From Rhizobium sp. CF080 (lineage in GTDB: Bacteria; Pseudomonadota; Alphaproteobacteria; Rhizobiales; Rhizobiaceae): a DNA stretch of 64,000 nt. Shown here piece after piece: positions 54,340-62,695 of this stretch; position 1 is the first letter of the stretch; the number at the start of each line of letters is the position of its first letter. The position numbers were made by a program, and so were the translations under genes. The notes beneath the pieces are model-generated. The model worked only from the letters and a program-made list of their open reading frames with translations. It did not search any database and had not been told where the DNA came from. The stretch is from the NCBI RefSeq assembly GCF_000282095.2, contig NZ_AKKC02000005.1, forward strand, positions 186,001-250,000. The letters run 5' to 3'.

Positions 54340-57300
54340 ATGGACGGGTTTGATCGAAGCCTTGCTTTTCTGGTTGCCATCGATCGTTACGAGAACAATA
54401 TTCCCGATTTGAAGACCCCGGTCGCCGACGCGACGAAGCTCGCCTATGTGCTGGAAACGCTGCATGGATTTGAGACGGAGATCCTCTCGAACGAAAAGGC
54501 CGGTAAGACAGCACTTGAAACGTATCTCGATGAGCTGCAGTGGCGTGTCGGCCCGGACGACCGGGTGGTCTTCTATTTCGCCGGCCACGGCATTGCCTAT
54601 GATAGCGACCACGGTGCGCGCGGGTTCATCCTACCGCACGACGCGCGAAAAGATGGGGATGCGAGCAAAAGCTTCATCTCGATGGAGTCGCTGCATCAGC
54701 GCCTTGCGGCTATGCGTTGCCGCCATCTCTTGGTTGTGCTCGACTGTTGTTTCGCTGGTGCCTTCCGCTGGTCAGGGGTACGTACTACGCTCGCTCTCGC
54801 GACAGAAAAGCTTCACCGCGACCGCTATAGATGGTTTATCGAAGATCGCGCGTGGCAGGCGATCGCGTCGGCAGCCCACGACCAGGAGGCAATCGACGTC
54901 GCAGCCCATAGGGCGCTCGGCCGACGAGATACGGAGGCAGATCATTCCCCTTTCGCTCTTGCCCTGATCGAGGGGCTCGAGGGGGCTGCGGACCGCCCTG
55001 GACTGGATGGTCAAGCTGATGGCGTCATCACCGCCACAGAGCTCTTCCAATACGTCGAAGAGAGGATGCTGATCTCCGCACAGGGCGGACGTCCCAGGCA
55101 AACGCCAATCCTTTGGCTTCTCGAAAAGCACGACAAAGGGCAATTCGTCTTCCTTACCGAAGGACGGTCGCCCGACGACCTCCCGCGCGCCCCTGAGCTC
55201 GATGAGCAGGCCAATCCTTGGAGAGCCTTCGAATCCTATGATGAGCAGCACAGTTCGCTGTTTTTCGGTAGGAGGGCCGTCAGTGATGCTCTTACCGCTC
55301 GTTTGCTTGGTAGTACCCCGCCCGATCCCGAAGCTGCAATTGGAGCCGAGCGCTTCATCGTAGTGGCTGGACCGTCAGGCATTGGCAAATCGAGCCTGGT
55401 CAAAGCGGGGCTCTTACCGCGTTTGCCGAAGGACAAAGCCCGTTCTGTAACAATGCGACCAAGTCGTCCGGGACCAGACGCTTTTGCGAGCCTCGCGACC
55501 GTCTTAGGCGCCGAGAATATCGACGAGGAGGTCGCTCCAGATGCGAAGGCTCTCCGTGAGAACCCTCAAGCTCTGGCGGACTGGATCGCTAAGCAAAAGA
55601 AGCGCGGCGCCTTGGTCCTGGTCGTCGACCAACTCGAGGAGCTCATAACGGGCGCAGGTGACGAAGATCTCCCCGATGCCTTCCTTTCCATGATTGAGGC
55701 GACACTTTCTTCAACTGGCGACGAATTTCGTGTTGTCTTTACCGTCAGACCCGAACTCGAACCGCAATTCCTGCTGTCGGCATTGAAGGCACGTTGGAAC
55801 AGAGCACGCTTCCCCGTTCCGCAAATGACACGGGAGGACCTTCGACGAGTGGTCGAAGGTCCCGCCGCTCAGCGGACTATGCGCTTTTCCTCCGACATCC
55901 TGGTCGATGCGCTGGTCGACGACGTGGCAGGCATGCCCGGCGGGCTTCCCCTGCTCTCCTTCGCCCTGAGCCAGATGTATCGCAACTACCTTCGGCGTCG
56001 GCGCAGCGGAACAGACCGTATGCTGACCGAAGCCGACTACTTCTCTCTTCTCGACGAGGAAACAGTGAATCCAGAGGAGCTGAAAGTGCGGCGCGGCGGG
56101 GTAGTGGCGGCGTTGCGCATTCGCGCCAATCAGATTATTAGCGACGGAGATGCGCAATATCAGCTCATGGCACGGCGTATCTTTGAACGTCTCGTTTCGA
56201 GCGACAAGGGCGAATTCACTCGGCGACGCGCATTGTCCTGGGAATTCCAAGTGAACGATCCCGGCGAACAAGCGAGTTTGGACCGGCTACTCGACCGACT
56301 CGTCAATGAACGCCTGATTGTAGTCGACGCAAACGTGCCGGTCGGTTCTGACACGGAGACCGATGTCTCGGATACAACATCGACAATCAAGTACGAGCTT
56401 GCGCATGACGCAATGATCCATGTCTGGAAAGAGTTGTCGGACTGGGTCCGTGCAGATGCGTCCCGCATCGCGGATCTGCGCGATTTTTCCTCCGATGCAA
56501 TAGATTGGCACTGCAATACTCGGCCGGTGGCGCTCTGGGACGACCGCGTTCAAGTCGCAAGGATTGAGGCGTTGAGGGGAGCTGCGACACCCGGTCTGAA
56601 CAGCGTCGAGATCGAGTTCGCCGATGCGAGCCTTCGCCAAGCTGTCAAGAACGAGCGAACACGGAAGGCTGCTATCGCCGGCCTGATTGTGCTCGCGGTT
56701 GCTGCCAGCGTCGCCGCTTGGCAATTTCTCAATCAACGGAATGCGGCGCTTCGGCAGGAAAGCAGTCTGCTCGCCCGTGCAGCGCACGAAGCCACGCAGG
56801 AAAATTGGCCAGACCGCGGTCTTTGGCTGTCTTTGCACGGCCTTCCCCGCAGCGGTGGCTTGTTAGGCCTCTTGGAGCGGCCGGCAGAGCCGGCAGCCTT
56901 GGCACGCCTTTCAGAAGCACTTTCGCGACTCGGCAAACGCCAGCTGATCATTTCCAGGCAAGAACAGGACATCAAGGGCGCGCTACTCTTTCCTGACGGG
57001 CGCGTATTGGTCCTGCTCGAAAACTCCACTCTCCTCATCGATGCTTCCAGCTCAAGGTCGAACAGCCGGGTGATTGCTCAGTTCGGAAGCAGCACTGCGG
57101 CAATTTCACTGGATGGCCGGTCCATCGCATTGACGCACGGCAACGACGCAAGCGTCGTTGATCTCGATTCCGGTAAGGTGTCGGCGACACTGAGGGGCCA
57201 TCAAGGTCCAATCTGGTCTCTCGCCTTTTCGCCGCACGGAGATCGGATTGTAAGCGGATCCTACGATCAGACGGCGCGAATTTGGAACGCAGCGACCGGC

Positions 57301-59106
57301 GATCAGATAGCCCTACTCGCAGGTCATAAACAACCCGTGAGAGATGTTGCGTTCTCCGACAACGGAGACAAAATCCTGACGATTGCTGATGATCGGACGG
57401 CTGTCGTCTGGCGTGCCAACGATGGAAGCCCGATAAGGATTCTATCGCACGGCGAAGAGGTTGTCAGGGCCGCCCTGTTTTTGCTGGATGGCAAAACTGT
57501 CGTATCAGCGAGTTCCGGAGGATTGATATGGGTCTGGAATACTGAAAGCGACGCGCCACCACGCAGGTTGCCGATCCACGAGGAAGATATTACCGCGATC
57601 GATCTTTCGCCTGACGGTACCCGCCTGGCGATAGCATCCACCGATGGCACCGCTAAAGTGCTAGATATAGAAAACGGGCAAGTGATTGCCGACCTCAAAC
57701 ATGAACAGTTCGCGGCTCTGGTCAGCATTGTTCCTGGCCCCCCAATCGTCCGTTCGGCAGTCTTCTCCGAGGATGGCCAGCGAGTCGTCACCGCGATCGA
57801 GGGAAGGATCCGCCTCTGGGACGCTATCGGTGGGGATCTGAAGCAGGAAATCAATCTCAACCCTGATCGCTATTCAATGCCGATCACGACAGCCTCGTTC
57901 TCCGCTGCCGGAAGGCATTTACTTGTTAGGACAGACAGCAGCGTCTTTCTGCTTGATCCGCTTTCCAATGCCGAGCGACTTACCCTGCGTGGCCAAGGCA
58001 GTAGCGTTCTCGCGGCGGCCTATTCGCCAAACGGGCGGGTCTTGGTGACGGGATATGAAAATTTTGACGCCATAGCTTGGGACACAATCTCCGGCAAGAA
58101 ACTGTTCTCACTGGGAAAAGAAGCCGGCAGCTGTTTCTCCATCGTTTTCAGTCCGGCGGGAGATCGTTTTGCGACAGCGTCCTTTGACCGAATCGCGAGA
58201 TATTGGGATGCGGAAACCGGGCAGCTTGTTGCAACCTTCCCTCATGATGGCTTAACCCTCAAAAGAGTTGACATCTCGCCTGACGGGACAATGCTTCTGA
58301 CGACCGGCGGCAACAAGGTGAAGATATGGAAAATCAAGTCTCAAGAATTGATGAAAGCAATTCCTTTGCCGGGCGGGACCGAAGTCCTTGACGCCAATTT
58401 CTCTCCCGATTCAAAGCGAATCGTGACCGCTAGCGGTGACGGGGTCGCGCGTATCTTCTCGACTGCTGGCTTGGAGCTAGTTGCCACACAACAACGTTCG
58501 GCGAAATTTGTCACGGCTAACTTTTCGCCGGACGGAACAACAATTTTGATGGCTGGCGCCGACCACAACGCCTATCTTTGGCGGGCCGACAACGGCTCGA
58601 TGATCCGCTCACTCGAGGGACACACGAGCGAACTTACCCACGCTCTGTTCTCGCCGGACGGGGCCAAAATCGTCACCTCGTCAATGGATGAAACCGCAAG
58701 AATTTGGAATGCGGCTACGGGTGAGCTATTGGCCGAGTTGCGAGGACAAGCGGGCGAGCTTGGATTCGCGACGTTTTCGCCGGACGGGAGCATGATTATC
58801 ACCGCTGCCCGATACGGCAACGGTGTCGCCCACATCTGGGACGCGCGCACCGGTGCAGAAATAACTTCTCTCATCGGTCATAGGCAATCGATCAACCGGC
58901 TCGATTTTTCCCCCGATGGTGCTTCGATTGTTACGGCGTCGAGCGACGGTACGGCGCGGGTTTGGAAGGCTCCCCACTCCATCGACAATGCGGCAGCGCT
59001 TATCCAGGCCGCATGCAATGCTCTTAGTCTCGCCGGACGAAAGTTCGAACTCGAAGAAGCCGCGGACATTGGCGCGCGGACGAGTTCGGACGGCCCGTGC
59101 CGGTAA
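54340..59106 (+). CDS. Caspase - STAND NTPase - transmembrane - WD40 protein
   Basis: A 1588-residue multidomain protein. Caspase-like domain about 5-235: VVFYFAGHGIA (His83) and LDCCFAG (Cys137). STAND NTPase of the nSTAND1 type about 285-640: NPWRAFESYDEQHSSLFFGR leads into Walker A GPSGIGKSSLVKAGLLPRL (344 on) and Walker B LVVDQLEEL (about 426-434). Single membrane helix about 776-795 (AGLIVLAVAASVAAWQFL). Then about 940-1555 hold 14 WD40 repeats, enough for two seven-bladed propellers. STAND proteins oligomerise when their sensor domain meets a trigger; here that would activate the caspase. The trigger is unknown. Confidence 0.88.
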   Translation: MDGFDRSLAFLVAIDRYENNIPDLKTPVADATKLAYVLETLHGFETEILSNEKAGKTALETYLDELQWRVGPDDRVVFYFAGHGIAYDSDHGARGFILPHDARKDGDASKSFISMESLHQRLAAMRCRHLLVVLDCCFAGAFRWSGVRTTLALATEKLHRDRYRWFIEDRAWQAIASAAHDQEAIDVAAHRALGRRDTEADHSPFALALIEGLEGAADRPGLDGQADGVITATELFQYVEERMLISAQGGRPRQTPILWLLEKHDKGQFVFLTEGRSPDDLPRAPELDEQANPWRAFESYDEQHSSLFFGRRAVSDALTARLLGSTPPDPEAAIGAERFIVVAGPSGIGKSSLVKAGLLPRLPKDKARSVTMRPSRPGPDAFASLATVLGAENIDEEVAPDAKALRENPQALADWIAKQKKRGALVLVVDQLEELITGAGDEDLPDAFLSMIEATLSSTGDEFRVVFTVRPELEPQFLLSALKARWNRARFPVPQMTREDLRRVVEGPAAQRTMRFSSDILVDALVDDVAGMPGGLPLLSFALSQMYRNYLRRRRSGTDRMLTEADYFSLLDEETVNPEELKVRRGGVVAALRIRANQIISDGDAQYQLMARRIFERLVSSDKGEFTRRRALSWEFQVNDPGEQASLDRLLDRLVNERLIVVDANVPVGSDTETDVSDTTSTIKYELAHDAMIHVWKELSDWVRADASRIADLRDFSSDAIDWHCNTRPVALWDDRVQVARIEALRGAATPGLNSVEIEFADASLRQAVKNERTRKAAIAGLIVLAVAASVAAWQFLNQRNAALRQESSLLARAAHEATQENWPDRGLWLSLHGLPRSGGLLGLLERPAEPAALARLSEALSRLGKRQLIISRQEQDIKGALLFPDGRVLVLLENSTLLIDASSSRSNSRVIAQFGSSTAAISLDGRSIALTHGNDASVVDLDSGKVSATLRGHQGPIWSLAFSPHGDRIVSGSYDQTARIWNAATGDQIALLAGHKQPVRDVAFSDNGDKILTIADDRTAVVWRANDGSPIRILSHGEEVVRAALFLLDGKTVVSASSGGLIWVWNTESDAPPRRLPIHEEDITAIDLSPDGTRLAIASTDGTAKVLDIENGQVIADLKHEQFAALVSIVPGPPIVRSAVFSEDGQRVVTAIEGRIRLWDAIGGDLKQEINLNPDRYSMPITTASFSAAGRHLLVRTDSSVFLLDPLSNAERLTLRGQGSSVLAAAYSPNGRVLVTGYENFDAIAWDTISGKKLFSLGKEAGSCFSIVFSPAGDRFATASFDRIARYWDAETGQLVATFPHDGLTLKRVDISPDGTMLLTTGGNKVKIWKIKSQELMKAIPLPGGTEVLDANFSPDSKRIVTASGDGVARIFSTAGLELVATQQRSAKFVTANFSPDGTTILMAGADHNAYLWRADNGSMIRSLEGHTSELTHALFSPDGAKIVTSSMDETARIWNAATGELLAELRGQAGELGFATFSPDGSMIITAARYGNGVAHIWDARTGAEITSLIGHRQSINRLDFSPDGASIVTASSDGTARVWKAPHSIDNAAALIQAACNALSLAGRKFELEEAADIGARTSSDGPCR

Positions 59107-59479
59107 CCTCGCAAGCGACCCCGTACGGTTCCTGCCGGCCCGGGCGCCGGCAGGATGACAATCAGCCTCAAGCCAGACTCGAAGAGTCTCATTGGGCGGG
59201 TCTGCCCGCCATGCCGTTCGACGTGCCTCCATCTGCGAGATAGCGCTGAGGCGATGCCGAAGGGCGATTCCCGCCCAAGCGATGCAAGCGTTATAAGCAA
59301 CTTTCAGCGCCAGGCTTCCTGATACCTTGCCATGCCCATCGACCGATCGCGAAAAGTCTCTCGCAGAGATCCACATGTCCTTGATCAGAAAACGCCCGTC
59401 ATGCCTCAAATTCCATAGGTGCCCAAAATATTGTACGCCGAAACATGCACCTGACGATCCCTCTGGATCGATCCCACGT
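59107..59479. other. Non-coding stretch after the WD40 gene
   Basis: No gene is supported. A minus-strand frame at 59190-59409 (LALKVAYNACIAWAGIALRH) is vaguely HEPN-like but has no proper start, stop or partner, so I do not call it. The area probably holds decayed sequence from beyond the truncated abiEii gene. Confidence 0.35.
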
Positions 59480-59626
59480 CATACGGTGAGCCATAGAGGG
59501 CAGCAAGCGCCCAGACCACGCAGGCATCCTTTACTAGCAGGTGCGCGGGGCGACCGGATCGGTCGGCCGCGACGCCCAAGACTTCACGGCGACCGGCGCC
59601 GCAAGACTCAGGAACGCGTCAGCCAT
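59480..59626 (-). pseudogene. AbiEii-type nucleotidyltransferase toxin, broken and truncated
   Basis: ATG 59626 (AAAGGAGG upstream) overlaps the antitoxin stop. It reads MADAFLSLA, then after a frameshift near 59570 the other frame gives RSGRPAHLLVKDACVVWALA ALYGSP. This is the conserved N-terminus of AbiEii toxins, before the catalytic GGTSLSK motif. Similarity ends near 59480, so the catalytic part is absent and the toxin is inactive. Confidence 0.75.
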
Positions 59627-60212
59627 GCGCCTCCTTTCCCACGCTGCGGGCGAGCCAGGTCGGAAGCTGCGGCGCCGCCGCCACCAGCTCGTTGAAGGTA
59701 GCCTGCGGAAGTTTGCGCTTCAAAGCCAACAACGCCGCCTCGGCATTTTCGTGACCAAGCCAAGCCAGCGCGCGGACTGCCTCACCGGCCGGCCGATTGC
59801 CTAAGGCGAGTTGCCAGCGCGGTGCATGCCGCAGTTCGACCACCTGCTTGCCAAGGTTCATTTTCCGGGTGCGGCCTGAGGTCAAATAGACCGAGCGGAC
59901 CGGAACCTGTGTCGTGAGGCCAAGGGTATTGGCGGCCGCCGCACCGCTGGACACGATAACTTCGCCTCGCTGGCTGGCGAGCGCCTCGACCGCCTGCTCC
60001 ACCGAAGGCGACCGCGTGCCAAACCGGCTCTTCACGGGACGCAGATAGACACCACGACCAGCGCGGATCAGCTGGCCACGCTCCGCCAAGCGCGACAACG
60101 CCTGACCCACCGCAGCCCAATTACCGAGGTGGAGCAAGTTCTTCGCGGACACGGGCACACCCTCGGGCAAACCGCCCCCATGCGCCAAAATCTGTTCGCT
60201 CAACCGTTGCAT
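59619..60212 (-). CDS. AbiEi-type antitoxin (DUF6088)
   Basis: A 197-residue DUF6088/AbiEi antitoxin. N-terminal winged helix (about 1-60: NWAAVGQALSRLAERGQLIRAGRGVYLRP) followed by the antitoxin body (about 75-190), with SSGAAAANTLGLTTQVPVRSVYLTSG. AbiEi is both an autorepressor and the antagonist of the AbiEii toxin (type IV TA, phage abortive infection). AGGAG lies six bases before ATG 60212. It is intact although its toxin is not. Confidence 0.88.
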   Translation of the reverse strand: MQRLSEQILAHGGGLPEGVPVSAKNLLHLGNWAAVGQALSRLAERGQLIRAGRGVYLRPVKSRFGTRSPSVEQAVEALASQRGEVIVSSGAAAANTLGLTTQVPVRSVYLTSGRTRKMNLGKQVVELRHAPRWQLALGNRPAGEAVRALAWLGHENAEAALLALKRKLPQATFNELVAAAPQLPTWLARSVGKEAHG

Positions 60213-60221
60213 GTTGATCTC

Positions 60222-60251
60222 CTGTCAGTAATATACGCAGTTTTCTGACAG
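60222..60251. promoter_or_regulatory. AbiE-type autoregulatory operator
   Basis: CTGTCAG (60222-60228) and CTGACAG (60245-60251) form a perfect inverted repeat with a 16-base AT-rich spacer containing TAATAT. It lies ten bases upstream of the abiEi start. AbiEi repressors bind such pairs of inverted repeats over their own promoter. Confidence 0.6.
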
Positions 60252-60841
60252 ATTGCGATCGGCGGCTTGCTGTCGTCTGGCTAGATCAGCGGAGCCCCCA
60301 CGTCGAGCAAGCCATCCAAAAGTCCTCGCGCGACGGGATTGGCCCCGCCTGCGTAGCAAAGATCAGCCCCTCGACGACCTGCCGTGCCGGCGAACGGGCC
60401 ATCACTTTCTCCTGGGTCGAGATGTCCGTCATGGCACGGCCATGCAGGAAGGCGCTCCTGATGACCGCGGACGCAGTTCAATAGGCATCCTGCAGTAAAC
60501 TGTGCGCCAAGAAAAAACATGCCGATCGGACATTGCCAATTGGCATATTGGACGTGATCAGGGCTGGTTAGTAGTTCGGCTATGGCGGCGGACTAAGAAA
60601 AGCACTTATCTCGCCAGATCCGTTTGCCCGCGCTAAGGATCGAAATCGCCTTAGGCAAAGCGAAAACCACATGGGCACCGTGCTTGAGCCGGATAGGTCA
60701 TGCGTGACTGCGACAAATGAAACGCCATATTTCTTTACCGCTATAACATGGGCGCAATAGTCTTTCTTTGCTCGTAGATCGTAAGGGTCGTTGGCTATCG
60801 ACCGGGAGACCGCGGTTTTTACGACCGTAACGGAGACTTCA
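60252..60841. other. Non-coding stretch between abiE and the possible F-box gene
   Basis: Only weak short frames are seen, such as a 48-codon frame at 60286-60432 on the minus strand without a ribosome site. No repeat or RNA gene recognised. The right end holds the promoter of the gene at 60842. Confidence 0.35.
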
Positions 60842-61537
60842 ATGGCAGATTTCGACCGGCCTGTTACAGCAGCTTCTACTGACGTCAACGACCTGCCGAA
60901 CGAGATGTTACACACCATCGTCAGGCATACACTCGATCAAAAGGATGGAGTCGCGGCGTTTTGTGAAATCAACGCATTGCGTGCCACTAGTCCCAGGTTT
61001 CGGGCATTGATTGAAGGCGATCCGGTCGTTCGTTCTGGCTTCAGAGCGCTACGAAGCGGAACGGAATTTGCTCGTTTCGAAAAGGCCATGAACGAAGTAC
61101 TTGATTCACGGCGGACTATTTCTGCAGATGAAATCATCACCTATTATAATGTGACTATTTCCCATCACGTGGATACCATCAGGTTGGCGGTCGGAATGCG
61201 AGACATTGATGCCAATCCCGAAATGGTTGCCCGAACCGCCATTGAGCGCAATGGCGTGAACGAACCGTCTGCGTTAAAGATACTCAGGTCTTATGCCGCT
61301 AGGCGGGACATTCGGGCCAACCCCAAAATCGTCGCCCAGACCGCGATCGATCGCAATGAGGTGGTCGACCCGATTGACGTGAGCAGCATCAGATGGCTGG
61401 CCGAGAATCCTGCGTTGGATAGCCACGGACGTGCCCCGCTGGCGGGGCACGCGCCTGGGACGCCCTGCAAGAATGTCACGCAGAACACTGGCAGGGGTTT
61501 GGATGAGCGTTCTCGTCAGGACAGGCAGGGGCGGTAA
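60842..61537 (+). CDS. Hypothetical protein with possible F-box-like motif and internal repeat
   Basis: A 231-residue protein. The N-terminal segment VNDLPNEMLHTIVRHTLDQK and ALRATSPRFRALI resembles the F-box pattern (LP-x-E-x-x-x-x-I ... L-R-x-x-S-x-x-F). The C-terminal part has two copies of a roughly 45-residue unit starting RDIDANPEMVARTAIERNGV and RDIRANPKIVAQTAIDRNEV. GGAGA precedes ATG 60842. A GC-rich hairpin at 61431-61450 lies inside the last third, so the true C-terminus may be altered. F-box assignment is tentative; it could be an effector. Confidence 0.45.
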   Translation: MADFDRPVTAASTDVNDLPNEMLHTIVRHTLDQKDGVAAFCEINALRATSPRFRALIEGDPVVRSGFRALRSGTEFARFEKAMNEVLDSRRTISADEIITYYNVTISHHVDTIRLAVGMRDIDANPEMVARTAIERNGVNEPSALKILRSYAARRDIRANPKIVAQTAIDRNEVVDPIDVSSIRWLAENPALDSHGRAPLAGHAPGTPCKNVTQNTGRGLDERSRQDRQGR

Positions 61538-61646
61538 AAGCGCCGCGGATTGTAGCCTGCCATGAGCGCAGTGGAGATGACTGTTAATTATGGGATGACC
61601 CGACCTTCCGAGGACATCGAGTATGATGATCCGTCACTGAAGGAAG

Positions 61647-61862
61647 ATGAGCCGGTCCATTACGATTTCAATTTTAGGTATCGATATAGGTAAAAATACC
61701 TGCCGCGTCGTGGGTGTCGACGACAAAGGTGCGGTGACTGTTCGACGAACGATGAGACGTCAGACGCTCATTGATTTTGTCAGCAAGCTTCCGACTTACA
61801 CCATAGCGATGGAGGCGTGCTGCGGTGCTCATCACGTGGGCCGGCTTCGCAAGCGTTCGTAG
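61647..61862 (+). pseudogene. IS110-family transposase, N-terminal fragment
   Basis: 71 codons from ATG 61647: ILGIDIGKNTCRVVGVDD (first Asp of the DEDD RuvC-like nuclease) and YTIAMEACCGAHHVGRL (Glu) are characteristic of IS110 transposases. The frame stops at 61862 and the remaining roughly 260 residues, including the C-terminal Ser domain, are missing. Sequence to 62040 is unrecognised. Confidence 0.75.
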
Positions 61863-62041
61863 CGATGGCGTCAATTTACCGCGCAGCTACGTTCGGTTGG
61901 CTTATGACTAAGCCCAGTGCTCGCAGGAGAGACGCGTTGGGCCGCCGTTGCGTGCGGCTTACGATAAGGTACAAGAGCCATTCTGAAAAAGCGAAGGGCC
62001 ACCCTTTGCATCCCCGAGAGGACGTGTGGCGGCCCGTAACA
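61863..62041. other. Unrecognised spacer between IS110 fragment and Tn3 terminus
   Basis: No gene, repeat or RNA is recognised here. It probably represents decayed IS110 or target sequence. Together with the repeats up to 62440 it makes a gene-free stretch of about 580 bases. Confidence 0.35.
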
Positions 62042-62079
62042 GGGGTCACAACAAGATTAGTGCGAAATCGTACGCTAGC
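62042..62079 (+). repeat. Tn3-family terminal inverted repeat of a second element
   Basis: 38 bases starting GGGGTCACAACAAGATTAGT and ending CGTACGCTAGC. It shares GGGG, ACAAGA and CGAAATCGTACGCTA with the repeat at 37649-37686, in the same orientation. The element interior is to the right, where a recombination-site-like region, a Phd/PIN module and a recombinase gene follow. Confidence 0.7.
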
Positions 62080-62285
62080 CGAAATTGTGCGTGTTTTCGG
62101 TACTTTGCCGCCTGCACCAGGCGTCAGGTTTTAGAGAGAAATGCATCAGCTCGGCAGGCGCGGCGGCCAGGTCGGCGTTGTTGAAGCGGAGGGCGCGAGC
62201 GAATCCATGCGGCAGAGTATAAATCATGTGCGCGGTTTACGCCAGTATAACTGCCGTTAACCGCACGGGACGTCGATACATAAAT

Positions 62286-62314
62286 ACGTCCGATAATCTT
62301 GCATTATCGGACGT
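62286..62314. repeat. 12-bp inverted repeat, candidate recombination core or terminator
   Basis: ACGTCCGATAAT and ATTATCGGACGT are perfect arms around CTTGC. A T-run follows (62314-62318), so a terminator reading rightward is possible. But a related shorter dyad with the same GATAAT-TTGC-TTATC core lies 70 bases on (62369-62386), and a tyrosine recombinase gene is 0.8 kb away, which suits the core site of a TnpI-type resolution region. Confidence 0.5.
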
Positions 62315-62368
62315 TTTTGTTATGTCCTGTAAAGGCCCGTGATTCTGGTAAAATCGGCCTCAATGGGC

Positions 62369-62386
62369 GGATAATTTGCTTTATCC
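62369..62386. repeat. Second related dyad of the putative resolution region
   Basis: GGATAA and TTATCC flank TTTGCT. It shares the GATAAT-TTGC-TTATC pattern with the 62286-62314 site but has shorter arms. Together they could form core and accessory sites for the downstream recombinase. Inference. Confidence 0.4.
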
Positions 62387-62407
62387 CGTCGTCAAATAAG
62401 AGTACAT

Positions 62408-62424
62408 AGCTAGACAGGCTAGCT
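62408..62424. promoter_or_regulatory. Operator-like dyad upstream of the Phd antitoxin gene
   Basis: AGCTAG and CTAGCT flank ACAGG, 17 bases before the antitoxin ATG, and another CTAG follows. Phd/YefM antitoxins bind short palindromes at this position to repress their operon. Confidence 0.5.
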
Positions 62425-62440
62425 AGTTTGGAGCAAACCA

Positions 62441-62695
62441 ATGGAATGGCAGCTGCAGGACGCCAAGAACCAATTCTCAAAGGTGGTGCAAAAGGCGCGC
62501 TTTGAGGGGCCGCAGGAGATTACCGTACGCGGCGAGCGGACGGCTGTCGTGTTGTCCGCCCACGATTACGACGCTCTGCGCGCTGGCCGGCCGTCGCTGG
62601 TGGACGATCTGCTTGCAGGTCCGCCCTGGGATGATGAGCTCGCCGAGACGGTCGAAGCGCGCGCCAAGACCCCAAGCCGCAGCGCGGCCTTCTGA
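62441..62695 (+). CDS. Phd/YefM-family antitoxin
   Basis: An 84-residue antitoxin. The N-terminal Phd/YefM DNA-binding fold is clear (EWQLQDAKNQFSKVVQKA, VRGERTAVVLSAHDYDALRAG), and the C-terminal tail (LLAGPPWDDELAETVEARAK) is the toxin-binding part. Its stop overlaps the toxin start (TGATG). Located just inside a Tn3-type terminus, it is probably a transposon maintenance module. Confidence 0.92.
   Translation: MEWQLQDAKNQFSKVVQKARFEGPQEITVRGERTAVVLSAHDYDALRAGRPSLVDDLLAGPPWDDELAETVEARAKTPSRSAAF

Noticed and set aside
57190..58970. Apparent DNA repeats across the 3' half of the WD40 gene
   Set aside because: The similarity is at protein level (WD40 units) and is explained by the propeller fold; not a CRISPR array or tandem DNA repeat.
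58726..59409. Minus-strand frame with a vaguely HEPN-like stretch
   Set aside because: Half of it overlaps the WD40 gene, there is no ribosome site, and the resemblance is too weak to name.
60286..60432. 48-codon minus-strand frame downstream of the abiE operator
   Set aside because: No ribosome site and no recognised family.
61431..61450. GTGCCCCG/CGGGGCAC hairpin as a terminator
   Set aside because: It is inside the open frame of the 60842 gene and lacks a T-run; noted only as a sign that the C-terminus may be altered.
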